Shown here: piece after piece, positions 7,288-16,154 of the stretch
How the letters are laid out: each line of letters begins with the position of its first letter
Numbering within the stretch: the first letter of the stretch is position 1
DNA from: CAZOOK01 sp964581385
GTDB taxonomy: Bacteria > Pseudomonadota > Gammaproteobacteria > Nevskiales > Nevskiaceae
Direction: 5' to 3'
DNA: 64,000 bases
Assembly (NCBI GenBank): GCA_964581385.1
Contig: CAZOOK010000018.1
Location: forward strand, 52,781 to 116,780
The notes under the pieces: generated by a model
Database searches by the model: none
What the model saw: only the letters and a program-made list of their open reading frames with translations
What the model was told of the DNA's origin: nothing
Translations under genes and position numbers: made by a program

Positions 7288-9291
7288 ATGGCGACGGCGC
7301 CGAAGTTCTCGAAAGTACTGATCGCCAATCGTGGCGAAATCGCGGTGCGCGTGATCCGTACCGCGCGCCGACTCGGCTACGCGACGGTCGCGGTGCACAG
7401 CGATGCCGACAGTGAGGCACTGCATGTGCGCGAAGCCGACGAGGCGGTGCACATCGGTCCGTCGCCGGCGAAGGATTCGTATCTGGTCATCGACAACATC
7501 GTCGCCGCTGCGCGGCGATCGGGTGCGCAGGCGATTCATCCCGGCTACGGTTTCCTTTCCGAGCGTGCCGATTTTGCACAGGCAGTGCTCGACGCCGGAC
7601 TCGTCTTCATCGGTCCCGATGCATTCGCGATCGAAGCGATGGGCAACAAGAGTGCATCGAAGCTGCGCATGATCGCGGCCGGCGTGCCCTGTGTGCCGGG
7701 CTATCAAGGCGATGATCAATCCGATGCGACCCTGATCGCGGAGGCAAAAAAAATTGGTCTGCCGGTCATGATCAAGGCGGCGGCTGGTGGCGGTGGGCGC
7801 GGCATGCGGCTGGTTCACGATGAAGCGGAGCTGCAGGCCGGCGTGCAGTCGGCGCGCTCGGAGGCGGATAGTGCATTCGGCAACGGACAACTGTTGATCG
7901 AGAAGGCGATTACGGACGCGCGGCACGTCGAGATTCAAATCTTCGGCGATCGGCATGGCAACCTGATTTTCATCGGCGAGCGCGATTGTTCGATCCAGCG
8001 GCGCAACCAGAAAGTCGTCGAGGAAACGCCGTCGCCGGCGGTGGACGACGTGTTGCGGTTAAAGATGGGTGCTGCCGCGGTGGCCGCCGCAAAGGCTGTG
8101 GACTACGTCGGCGCCGGTACCGTCGAGTTTATGCTCGCTCGCGACGGGCGATTCTATTTTCTCGAAATGAATACGCGCCTACAGGTCGAGCATCCGGTGA
8201 CGGAACTGGTTTATGGTCTCGATCTGGTCGAATGGCAGCTGCGTATCGCGCGCGGCGAAAGGCTGCCGATGACGCAGGATGAAGTTCTCGCGCGCCGCAA
8301 TGGTTGGGCCCTCGAAGTGCGTCTCTGCGCCGAAGACGCGCAGCGGAACTATCTGCCGCAGACCGGTCGTGTGCTTGCATGGCGCCCCCCCGAAGGCGAC
8401 GGTGTGCGCGTCGATGCTGGCTTGCGCGAAGGGCAGGAGATCAGCCCGTTCTACGATTCCATGCAGGCGAAGATCATCGCGTGGGGTGAGGATCGGGACG
8501 CCGCGCGTGGACGTTTGTTGAAGGCGTTGCACAAGACTGCGCTGCTCGGGGTCGTCAGCAACCGCGATCACCTCGCCGCGATTGTTGCGCATGAAGCGTT
8601 CGCCAGCGGCGATTTTTCGACCGCGTTCATCGGCCGTCATTTCCCCGTGGACACGTTGGAGCGTATTCATCCGTCGACGCGGCATTTCGCACTGGCGGCG
8701 GTGGCGCTTTATGTCAACGATGCTGCGCGGCTGCTGATCGCGCAGGGTTTAGCGTCGGAGTTTGTCGGTTGGCACAGCTCGCATGAATTTCCAGCCCGTT
8801 ACAAGCTGCGCTGGCGCGAGCGCGAACAAGATTTGCAAATGCTGGTTCACGACGGACATCGCTTCACGGTTCAGATCGATGACCAGACCATCATCATCGA
8901 CTCCGTGCGCGTGCTGGCGGATGAACTCGATTATCTCTGCGACGGTGTGCGTCGCAGGGCGCGCATCGCGCGCGATGGGAATAGTATCTGGCTTGATGCT
9001 GAAGGCGCCGTTCATTGCTACACGGACGTCACGCTCGCACCTGCCGCCACCGGGCAGGTGGGTTCCGATGGCCGCCTGCTTGCCAACAGCGATGGCCGCA
9101 TCGTCGCCGTGCATGTCGGCGCGGGCGATGTGGTGGCCAAGGGCAGCACGCTCGTCGTGCTCGAAGCGATGAAGATGGAATTCCAGCTTACGCTGCCCGT
9201 CGGCGGCGTCGTCGATTCGGTGCGCGTGCAGGCCGGGCAGCAGGTGCGCAATCGCCAGTTGTTAGTTCAGATCGAACCCGTCAGCGATTGA
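7288..9291 (+). CDS. Acyl-CoA carboxylase biotin carboxylase/biotin carrier (alpha) subunit
   Basis: 667 codons. The N-terminal biotin carboxylase begins KVLIANRGEIAVRVIRTARRLG, with the ATP-grasp glycine loop AAAGGGGRGMR and FLEMNTRLQVEHPVTE. A middle BT-like region follows. The C-terminal biotinyl domain carries EAMKMEF, whose Lys629 should be biotinylated. The length and order match MccA/LiuD/AtuF. It carboxylates its own biotin with bicarbonate and ATP and hands the carboxyl to the beta subunit encoded at 4304. It starts 5 bases after the acyl-CoA dehydrogenase stop. Its 3' end overlaps the converging SCO gene by 11 bases. A separate enoyl-CoA hydratase (AtuE/LiuC) is not present here. 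Confidence 0.93.
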   Translation: MATAPKFSKVLIANRGEIAVRVIRTARRLGYATVAVHSDADSEALHVREADEAVHIGPSPAKDSYLVIDNIVAAARRSGAQAIHPGYGFLSERADFAQAVLDAGLVFIGPDAFAIEAMGNKSASKLRMIAAGVPCVPGYQGDDQSDATLIAEAKKIGLPVMIKAAAGGGGRGMRLVHDEAELQAGVQSARSEADSAFGNGQLLIEKAITDARHVEIQIFGDRHGNLIFIGERDCSIQRRNQKVVEETPSPAVDDVLRLKMGAAAVAAAKAVDYVGAGTVEFMLARDGRFYFLEMNTRLQVEHPVTELVYGLDLVEWQLRIARGERLPMTQDEVLARRNGWALEVRLCAEDAQRNYLPQTGRVLAWRPPEGDGVRVDAGLREGQEISPFYDSMQAKIIAWGEDRDAARGRLLKALHKTALLGVVSNRDHLAAIVAHEAFASGDFSTAFIGRHFPVDTLERIHPSTRHFALAAVALYVNDAARLLIAQGLASEFVGWHSSHEFPARYKLRWREREQDLQMLVHDGHRFTVQIDDQTIIIDSVRVLADELDYLCDGVRRRARIARDGNSIWLDAEGAVHCYTDVTLAPAATGQVGSDGRLLANSDGRIVAVHVGAGDVVAKGSTLVVLEAMKMEFQLTLPVGGVVDSVRVQAGQQVRNRQLLVQIEPVSD

Positions 9292-9898
9292 TGATGGATT
9301 TCAGATCACGCGCCAATGCATCGGTTGTGAACGGCGGCACGATATAGCCGACGAGTTCGACCTGCGGATTCACCAGCATCATCGCCGCGGAATGATCCAC
9401 CGTATAAGTGCCTGGTGTTTTTCCGGGCGTTTTCACGAACACGAAGCCAAGATCGCCGCCGAGGCTTTCGAGCGTCGGTACGGGCGCTGTTGCTGCTCGG
9501 AATTGAGGATCGAAGTAGCGCACATATTTGGCCAGCCGTTCGGGCGTGTCGCGCTCGGGATCGACCGACAGGAACACGATCTGCAAATTGCCCGCGTCGT
9601 TACCGAGCTTCGTCATCGTTTCCTTGAGCTGCGCCAACGTGGTCGGACAGACATCAGGGCAATACGTATAGCCAGCGAAAATCAGCGTCCAGCGATCACG
9701 CAGATCGGTGCGTGTGAACGGCTTGCCGTCGGCGCCGTCGAGTGTGAAGTCGCCGATTGGGCGCGGGCGTGGCAGTAGCGTGGTTGTCGTCAGCGTGGAT
9801 TGCTTGGGTGCGAACCAGGCGGTCCCAACTGCGACGCCGAGCAAGGTCGCGATGATGACCGCGATGCCGATCAGCGCGAGCCGGAAACGGGTCTTCAC
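9281..9898 (-). CDS. SCO1/SenC/PrrC family copper-binding protein
   Basis: 205 codons. A single N-terminal membrane segment (about residues 7-30) is followed by a thioredoxin-fold domain. The copper motif CPDVC is at Cys80-Cys84, and a conserved His lies near residue 171 in TVDHSA. Proteins of this family deliver copper to the CuA centre of cytochrome c oxidase, or act as thiol-disulfide reductases at the periplasmic side. It is the second gene of a minus-strand pair, starting 5 bases after the upstream SDR stop. Cytochrome oxidase genes are not in the window. Confidence 0.92.
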   Translation of the reverse strand: MKTRFRLALIGIAVIIATLLGVAVGTAWFAPKQSTLTTTTLLPRPRPIGDFTLDGADGKPFTRTDLRDRWTLIFAGYTYCPDVCPTTLAQLKETMTKLGNDAGNLQIVFLSVDPERDTPERLAKYVRYFDPQFRAATAPVPTLESLGGDLGFVFVKTPGKTPGTYTVDHSAAMMLVNPQVELVGYIVPPFTTDALARDLKSIINR

Positions 9899-9903
9899 GG
9901 TGT

Positions 9904-10785
9904 TCAGCGGCCTTGCCGCAATGTCAGCGGCCAGGGTTTGCCGTACATCCCAGCCGCCGCGGCGCTCATCGCATCGATGACCGCGGGACGCGGTGCCTGG
10001 CGCAGTCCCTGTGCCGAGGCGCGATTTTTCTCACCGGGGATCAGGATCGGCCCCTGACCGAAATACGCCAGTGCTTCGCGCACCACATCGTCCGGATCCA
10101 TCGCGAGCACGTTCGTCATTGGTGCGTCTGCGGGCTTGTCCGCAGATGAACCCAGTTCTTCGCCGAATTGCGCGCCGGATTTCTGCATGGCTGGCGTTTG
10201 CGTCGCGCCTGCGATGAGCCCCATTGCATCGACGCCATAGCCGCGAAATTCGGCCCACAGCGACTCGGCGAAAATCATGTCGAAGGATTTGGTCGCGGCA
10301 TAGGTCGCGACGTACGCCATCCCGGCCAGCGCGGTCATCGACGACATCAGGATAACGCCGCCGCGGCCGCGCACCTTCAGCCGCTGGCCGATCTTGTGCG
10401 ACAGCACCACGGGACCGACGCAGTTCAGCCGCACCAGATTCAAGGCTTTCTCGATCGGTTCTTCGAGAAACAGGCCGACGCCATGCACCGCACCGGCGTT
10501 GTAAACCAGCATGCCGATGTCATGTCCCACGATCAGCGTGTCGATGTGCGTTTCCAGATCCGCGGCGGTGAGGTCCAGTGCCTGCGTCTTCACTTCGACA
10601 TGGAAGCGTTCGCGAATCTGCCGCGCCGTATCCGCGAGGACGTCTTCGCGGCGCGCGAGCAGAATCAAGTTGAGGCCACGGCTCGCCAGTTGTTCTGCGA
10701 AGCTTTTGCCGATGCCTTCCGACGCGCCGGCAATGAGCGCCCACGGGCCATATTTGTGGGCAAACAGCGGTTGATCCGGATTCAT
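9904..10785 (-). CDS. SDR family oxidoreductase
   Basis: 293 codons from ATG 10785, taken because the Rossmann strand ALIAGASEGIGKSFAEQL begins about 16 residues later; a longer frame upstream lacks conservation. The active-site motif YAATK and NAGA are present. The architecture, with LLARRED after strand 2, recalls the DltE/17-beta-HSD12-like subgroup, which reduces fatty acyl or steroid carbonyls. The substrate is unknown. It lies directly upstream of the SCO gene on the same strand and is divergent from prmB. Confidence 0.85.
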   Translation of the reverse strand: MNPDQPLFAHKYGPWALIAGASEGIGKSFAEQLASRGLNLILLARREDVLADTARQIRERFHVEVKTQALDLTAADLETHIDTLIVGHDIGMLVYNAGAVHGVGLFLEEPIEKALNLVRLNCVGPVVLSHKIGQRLKVRGRGGVILMSSMTALAGMAYVATYAATKSFDMIFAESLWAEFRGYGVDAMGLIAGATQTPAMQKSGAQFGEELGSSADKPADAPMTNVLAMDPDDVVREALAYFGQGPILIPGEKNRASAQGLRQAPRPAVIDAMSAAAAGMYGKPWPLTLRQGR

Positions 10786-10950
10786 GCGATCGATCTCGGT
10801 GTGGTGAATGCGGCAAGTAAGGTACGGCCGCTCCGCCAATGATAGATGGCCGGCGATATGCAGGCGGTTATTCCTGTTCAATCAGTCTATTGCCGGTCTT
10901 GGAAGCGGAGCCTCATACTTGCGGACCGTTGAATTGCTTGCACGACCGCT

Positions 10951-11889
10951 ATGCCCATTCCTGAAGACCTCGCCGGGCTCTCCACGATCCGCGATTTCGT
11001 GCGCTGGGGCGCCAGCGAGTTCAACCGCGCCGGTCTGGCATTCGGACACGGTAGCGACAATGCGCTCGATGAAGCGTTCCACCTGGTGCTGTGGCGTCTT
11101 GGCCTGCCGTTCGATGTGCCCGCGACTTATCTCGAAGCGGTGCTGACGGCCGGCGAGCGCGAGGCGATCGTCGATCTTTTGCAGCGACGCGTGGCGACAC
11201 GCAAGCCGGCCGCCTATCTGACCGGCGAGGCGTGGTTCGCGGGACTGTCGTTTTACATCGATGAGCGCGTGCTAGTGCCGCGCTCGCCAATCGGCGAACT
11301 GATACAGAAGGAATTCAAGCCCTGGCTCAGCAGTGAGCCTGCCAGCATTCTCGATCTTTGCGCCGGCAGTGGCTGCATCGGCATCGCCTGCGCCTATGCG
11401 TTTCCGAGTGCGCATATTGACCTTGGTGAAATCGACTACGGCGCGATCGAGGTGATCCAGCGCAACATCGCACGTCACCATGTCGAGGATCGGGTGCGCA
11501 TCGCCACCGGCGATCTGTTTGCGCCATTGAAAGGGCGGCGTTACGACCTCATCGTGTCGAATCCGCCCTACGTGCCAGCGGCCGAGTGGGCGGAACTGGC
11601 GCCGGAATTCCATCACGAGCCGCGCCGCGCGCTCGAAGCCGGCAATGACGGCATGGAGGTGGTTGTGCGCATGCTCGCGGAAGCGCCCGCGCATCTCACG
11701 CCCGGCGGCGTGCTGGTGTGCGAGATTGGCGGCTCGCAGCTGGAGTTCGATGCGCGCTTTCCGGATATTCCAGTTGCCTGGCCGGAGTTCGAACATGGCG
11801 GTGATGGTGTGTTCGTGATTTCGCGCGATGATCTGTCCGCATGGCTTAAAGAGTCGAGTACGCCGGCCAAAAAGACGAGGAAGCCATAA
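10951..11889 (+). CDS. prmB: Ribosomal protein uL3 glutamine N5-methyltransferase
   Basis: 312 codons. The N-terminal helical part is followed by the SAM-binding motif DLCAGSGCIG and the glutamine-binding NPPYVP, the hallmark of the PrmB/PrmC group. RVLVPRSPIGELI and the coupling to aroC point to PrmB rather than PrmC, which normally sits beside prfA. The enzyme methylates a glutamine of ribosomal protein L3. The stop and the aroC start share one base (TAATG at 11887), so the two are translationally coupled, an order common in gammaproteobacteria. Confidence 0.95.
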   Translation: MPIPEDLAGLSTIRDFVRWGASEFNRAGLAFGHGSDNALDEAFHLVLWRLGLPFDVPATYLEAVLTAGEREAIVDLLQRRVATRKPAAYLTGEAWFAGLSFYIDERVLVPRSPIGELIQKEFKPWLSSEPASILDLCAGSGCIGIACAYAFPSAHIDLGEIDYGAIEVIQRNIARHHVEDRVRIATGDLFAPLKGRRYDLIVSNPPYVPAAEWAELAPEFHHEPRRALEAGNDGMEVVVRMLAEAPAHLTPGGVLVCEIGGSQLEFDARFPDIPVAWPEFEHGGDGVFVISRDDLSAWLKESSTPAKKTRKP

Positions 11890-12983
11890 TGTCAGGCAAT
11901 ACCATCGGGCGCTTGTTCTGCGTCACCAGCTTTGGCGAGTCGCATGGTCCGGCGATCGGTTGCGTCGTCGATGGCTGCCCGCCCGGGCTTGCGTTGAGTG
12001 AGGCGGATATCCAGCCGGAGCTGGATCGCCGCAAGCCGGGCACGTCCAAGTTCGTGACGCAGCGCCGCGAGGCGGATCAAGTGAAGATCCTCTCCGGGGT
12101 ATATCGGGGGCACACCACCGGCACGCCGATCGCGCTGCTGATCGAAAATACCGATCAGCGCAGTTACGACTACGACAAGATCAAGGACGTGTTTCGCCCG
12201 AATCACGCGGATTACGCCTACATCCAGAAGTATGGCGTGCGCGATCCACGCGGTGGCGGGCGTTCGTCGGCGCGTGAGACAGCGGTGCGCGTTGCCGCCG
12301 CCGCCATCGCCAAAAAATATCTGCGCGAAAAACTCGGCACGTTGATTCGCGGCTATTGCGCGCAGATCGGTCCGATCAGTCTCGATTTCAAGAGCTGGGA
12401 TGCGGTCGAACAGAATCCATTCTTCAGTCCCGATCTGGATCGCGTGCAGGAGCTGGAGGATTATCTGACGCAGCTGCGCCGCGATGGCGATTCCTGCGGC
12501 GCGCGCATCAACGTCGAAGCGACGAAAGTGCCATCCGGTCTCGGCGAACCGGTTTATGACCGTTTAGACGCCGAACTCGCATACGCGCTGATGAGCATCA
12601 ACGCGGTGAAGGCGGTGGAGATCGGTGATGGTTTCGCAGTGGTCGGGCAGCGCGGCAGTGAGGCTCGCGATGAGATGACGCCGCAGGGATTTCTTGCGAA
12701 TCACGCAGGGGGCACGGCGGGCGGGATTTCGACCGGGCAGGATATCCGCTGCTCAATTGCACTGAAGCCGACGTCGAGCATTACGATTCCCGGCAAGACC
12801 ATCGATGTAGATGGAAATGCGGTGGAGATGAAGACCACGGGACGTCATGATCCTTGCGTGGGGATTCGGGCGACGCCAATCGCGGAGGCAATGGTGGCGC
12901 TGGTGTTGATGGATCATTACTTGCGCAATCGTGCGCAGAATGCGGATGTGCGGGTGGAGACACCGGATATTTCGAGGACGTGA
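11889..12983 (+). CDS. aroC: Chorismate synthase
   Basis: 364 codons. The family signatures are GRLFCVTSFGESHG at the N-terminus, RGGGRSSARETA in the middle, and the C-terminal GRHDPCVGIRATPIAEAM. It eliminates phosphate from EPSP using reduced FMN to give chorismate, the last step of the shikimate pathway. The start overlaps the prmB stop by one base. Nothing unusual in the sequence. Confidence 0.98.
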   Translation: MSGNTIGRLFCVTSFGESHGPAIGCVVDGCPPGLALSEADIQPELDRRKPGTSKFVTQRREADQVKILSGVYRGHTTGTPIALLIENTDQRSYDYDKIKDVFRPNHADYAYIQKYGVRDPRGGGRSSARETAVRVAAAAIAKKYLREKLGTLIRGYCAQIGPISLDFKSWDAVEQNPFFSPDLDRVQELEDYLTQLRRDGDSCGARINVEATKVPSGLGEPVYDRLDAELAYALMSINAVKAVEIGDGFAVVGQRGSEARDEMTPQGFLANHAGGTAGGISTGQDIRCSIALKPTSSITIPGKTIDVDGNAVEMKTTGRHDPCVGIRATPIAEAMVALVLMDHYLRNRAQNADVRVETPDISRT

Positions 12984-13145
12984 TTGCTGGGCTTCGGGCG
13001 TTTCAGCCCATTAGCCTTAGCTCATCGCATAAGGGTGCAGTGTCGAGCGCTTGCAGCCACAGAACCAAATCTGCTCGGACTTGCGGCGTCGTATTTCATC
13101 GGCACGATCTGGAAAGCCCTCATATGGATTTGATTCGTGCCCGAC

Positions 13146-14348
13146 TCAACAATGCCAGCCTCGGCACAGATCGCCAACGATCGTTGGGACGATCGACTGC
13201 ATCATCTCCAGTCCGGTCGTCGTGTTGTCGTTGATCAGGAGGATGCCGCCATAGTTCAAGCCGGTGTCGAGCCAGGACGTGGCGCCATAGGCACCGGGAT
13301 CAGTGAAGATTGGACCCGGCGATCCGGTGGGTGCGACAACGGAACTGCTGAGAATGAAGAAACCCAGGGTGTATCCGGAAAAATCATTTTGCAGATCGCC
13401 GCCACCGGTAAAGAAGAGCGATGGCAACGGTTCTATCGTGAGTCCCTCGGTTTGATCCGTCTCGATCTCGCGGACCAGTGCATGCGAGAGCACGCGCCTG
13501 CCGTTATCAGCCAGTCCATCGCGCAGCAGCATGCGTAGGATTTTCGAATAATCGGTGACGTCGCATTGCGCGTTGCCGGCTATGCGCGGATTTGAAATAT
13601 CGCCATAAGAATAAGTATTCAGTCCGAGCGGAGTCGCGAGGGCATCGGTAAAGAAATCGTTCCAGGACTTTCCGGATATGAGCGTGGCGACGTAGCCCGC
13701 AACCTGATAGTCCGTCCCGGCATAAGAAAAGGTGGTGCCGGGTTCGAAATCCAGCGATGCGTTAGCGATGTACTGCGCGCAGTCCCTTAGCGTTGTGGAT
13801 TGGACATTCAGGCAATAAGCGCTTTGTGGATCCGGGGGCGACGGAAAGCCCGCTGTATGGCTCAAAAGCATCCGCATCGTGATGTCACTCTTATCGTTGG
13901 GCCAGCGAAAGCTCGGATCGAATTTGTTGAGATATTTCCGGACCGGCGTGTCGAGATTGAGCTTATGAGCGTCCACGAGAGTCAGTATCGCGAGGGCCGC
14001 GGGGACTTTGGTGGCGGAGGCCAACTGGACTACGCTGTCACTGTTCAGATTTCCACCCGCCATTGGTTCAAGTGTGCGCGGTGTGTCCTCAGTGAACGCG
14101 AAGCTGTAGCCGGACACACTACCGAACAAGAATCCAACGTAGGAATCGAGCCCGGTCTGAACGCCTTGGAGCGGGATGCTTCTGGCGCCGCCGGCCGGCG
14201 AAAAGGTCAAGGCTGCGCACATAAGGATAGTGGTGACAATGCTGGTATTGCGTGCGTGCGCTCTTTGAGCGATCGCCACCGTTTCCGTGTGCGGGCGCCA
14301 CACAGCCACGCGAACCCATTGCTCGTCGAGCAAGTTCTTGATATCCAT
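13146..14348 (-). CDS. Serine hydrolase, beta-lactamase/class C family, exported
   Basis: 400 codons from ATG 14348, preceded by a very strong ribosome site (AGGAGGAGGAG). An N-terminal hydrophobic stretch around residues 36-55 looks like a signal or anchor. The catalytic SxxK is Ser111-Ala-Thr-Lys114, and MRMLLSHTAGFP is a typical family motif. The second motif is Tyr209-Ala-Gly rather than the usual YxN, in SYAGTDYQ. Members include esterases, D-aminopeptidases and beta-lactamase-like proteins; substrate unknown. It stands alone on the minus strand, convergent with aroC. Confidence 0.85.
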   Translation of the reverse strand: MDIKNLLDEQWVRVAVWRPHTETVAIAQRAHARNTSIVTTILMCAALTFSPAGGARSIPLQGVQTGLDSYVGFLFGSVSGYSFAFTEDTPRTLEPMAGGNLNSDSVVQLASATKVPAALAILTLVDAHKLNLDTPVRKYLNKFDPSFRWPNDKSDITMRMLLSHTAGFPSPPDPQSAYCLNVQSTTLRDCAQYIANASLDFEPGTTFSYAGTDYQVAGYVATLISGKSWNDFFTDALATPLGLNTYSYGDISNPRIAGNAQCDVTDYSKILRMLLRDGLADNGRRVLSHALVREIETDQTEGLTIEPLPSLFFTGGGDLQNDFSGYTLGFFILSSSVVAPTGSPGPIFTDPGAYGATSWLDTGLNYGGILLINDNTTTGLEMMQSIVPTIVGDLCRGWHC

Positions 14349-15077
14349 TCTCCTCCTCCTGCCGCACATTCGCTGCGAGTACAGGCCCGTCAGGCCGTAC
14401 CGCGGTCGCTATTTTTTGTATAAGCCGTCCGAAAACGGCCTTCTGCGTCAAGCTGAATAGATCCTTATTTCCGATCTGCTATCGGTTCCAAGTGCGGAAT
14501 CTGAAGTCCGGCACTGAAGCCAAAGAGCAAATGAGAGGATATGCCCTCGGAGCGGTCTGAAACCATTTCCACCGACTAATGCGCGATTAAAGCCATCGTC
14601 GGGTTGCCTGCTTCGACAGCCGGTCGGAGCATTTGTCGCGGCTGCCGGTAGAACTTTGTCCGTTTCTCCGAAATCGGCTCTCCGGGCAGCTTGCCTGCCC
14701 CATCGGGGGCGGTTTTGTGCTGGAAATGGTTATCTCCGCGGCCTTGTTGCGGTGCAGCGTAAAAGTCGTGCGGAACTTTCAATTCATCGATTGAACAGGC
14801 CTCGTCTCAACGGATGAAGCTGTATCTACACCCCCTCCCGATAATGCAAACCATCCGCGACGCGTCCAGGGGACGAGTCATCTTCGCGGTCAAGATTGAT
14901 ACTTGAGCCTCGTTTTGAAAGCGAACAAAACTTCCGTTACCGTGGTCCTTATTCGGGCTCGGCCGCTGTACTCTTATGAGCCGATCCCGCATTTCGATCG
15001 GATGCATTCGATAATTCTCAATTATGGATAGCCGCTCGGCGAGGACTGGGCGGGTGCAAACGCTGGAGGAATCCGCG
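14349..15077. other. Long intergenic region
   Basis: About 730 bases between the divergently transcribed serine hydrolase and propeller-protein genes. Short open frames on both strands have no recognisable start signals or protein signatures. A weak hairpin (GCCCC-ATCG-GGGGC followed by GGTTTTG near 14697) is not convincing as a terminator. Promoters for both flanking genes are presumably here. Confidence 0.5.
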
Positions 15078-16154
15078 ATGGGCGATCGTGCATCCACATC
15101 CCCGGGCTGGCATATTCGTCGGAATGGCGAGTCGCGGGCGCCCGCTGGTCCGATGGAAGGTTCCATCATCCGTGGTTGGCCTGCCCTGCTGGTTGTGCTA
15201 CTGATCGCTGCGGCAGCATGCTATTCATTTTCGCCGCGCCCGGTGCCAGTGTTCGTTCCCACTGCGTTGCATCCGGACGGGTTGCTCATCAATGGTTTCG
15301 CACGCAACGGCAAGCGGCTCGTGGCGGTAGGCGAGCAAGGCCACATTTTGATCGCAGACGATCCGGCGGGACCATGGAATGAGGCGAAGGTGCAGCCGGA
15401 TCGCGGTTCGACATTTACGCAAGTCGCTTACGTGGGTGGTGATGTCGTGCTCGCCGTCGGTCATGACAATCTGATCGTGCGCAGTAGCGACAACGGTCAG
15501 ACATGGAAGGAGATTGCTTTCGATCCGGAGCAATCGATTCCTTTCCTCGGTCTTGCCGGCCCGTTCGATGGGAAGCTTTTCGCGTTTGGGGCGTTCGGCT
15601 CCCTTCGGATTTCTTCCGACCAGGGCCTGACGTGGCAGCCGGTAAAAAACGATGCGATTGGCGATCACCATATCTACGCCATGGTGCACCCTGCGGATGG
15701 TTCGCTGCTGCTGTTCGGTGAACGTGGACTGATGGCGCGCTCGGTGGACGGTGGGCAGAACTGGCAGGTGTTGCCGTCGATCTACAATGGCTCTTTCTTC
15801 GGTGCCATCGAGCTTCCTTCCAAGACGCTGCTGACGTTTGGAATGCGGGGGAATGTTTTCCGCAGCCTGGACTCCGGGCAAACCTGGCAGAAAAGCGAAG
15901 TGCCGGCCGTCGCCTCGTTGTTTGGCGGTGCGATTGCTGCGGATGGTGCAGTCGTCCTGGTCGGCGCCGGCAACGCAGTCTTCCTGTCGGAAGACGATGG
16001 TGTTCACTTCAAGTTGGACTCAGGCAGCGGCCGCCGCGATTTTTCGACATTGCTTGCGCTGCCGGACGGTGACTGGCTGCTGGGAGGGGACGACGGTATC
16101 GGTTTGCGGCACGGTGACACGGTGACGGTGCCGACCGCAGGAGCAATGCGGTGA
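15078..16154 (+). CDS. YCF48/BNR-type beta-propeller protein, membrane-anchored
   Basis: 358 codons from ATG 15078, which has GGAGGA at 15065; an upstream in-frame ATG at 15024 lacks a site. A membrane segment (about residues 33-52) precedes a periplasmic beta-propeller. The blades show repeated sialidase-like boxes: SSDNGQTW, SSDQGLTW, SVDGGQNW, SLDSGQTW and SEDDGVHF. The family is named for the photosystem II assembly factor YCF48, but in proteobacteria it commonly accompanies RND/MMPL transporters. Here the stop overlaps the GTG start of the transporter (GTGA), so the two are translationally coupled and probably form one envelope export system. Confidence 0.85.
   Translation: MGDRASTSPGWHIRRNGESRAPAGPMEGSIIRGWPALLVVLLIAAAACYSFSPRPVPVFVPTALHPDGLLINGFARNGKRLVAVGEQGHILIADDPAGPWNEAKVQPDRGSTFTQVAYVGGDVVLAVGHDNLIVRSSDNGQTWKEIAFDPEQSIPFLGLAGPFDGKLFAFGAFGSLRISSDQGLTWQPVKNDAIGDHHIYAMVHPADGSLLLFGERGLMARSVDGGQNWQVLPSIYNGSFFGAIELPSKTLLTFGMRGNVFRSLDSGQTWQKSEVPAVASLFGGAIAADGAVVLVGAGNAVFLSEDDGVHFKLDSGSGRRDFSTLLALPDGDWLLGGDDGIGLRHGDTVTVPTAGAMR

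Noticed and set aside
14807..15169. Minus-strand frame of 120 codons upstream of the propeller gene
   Set aside because: No ribosome site or recognisable motif, and it overlaps the well-supported start of the gene at 15078.
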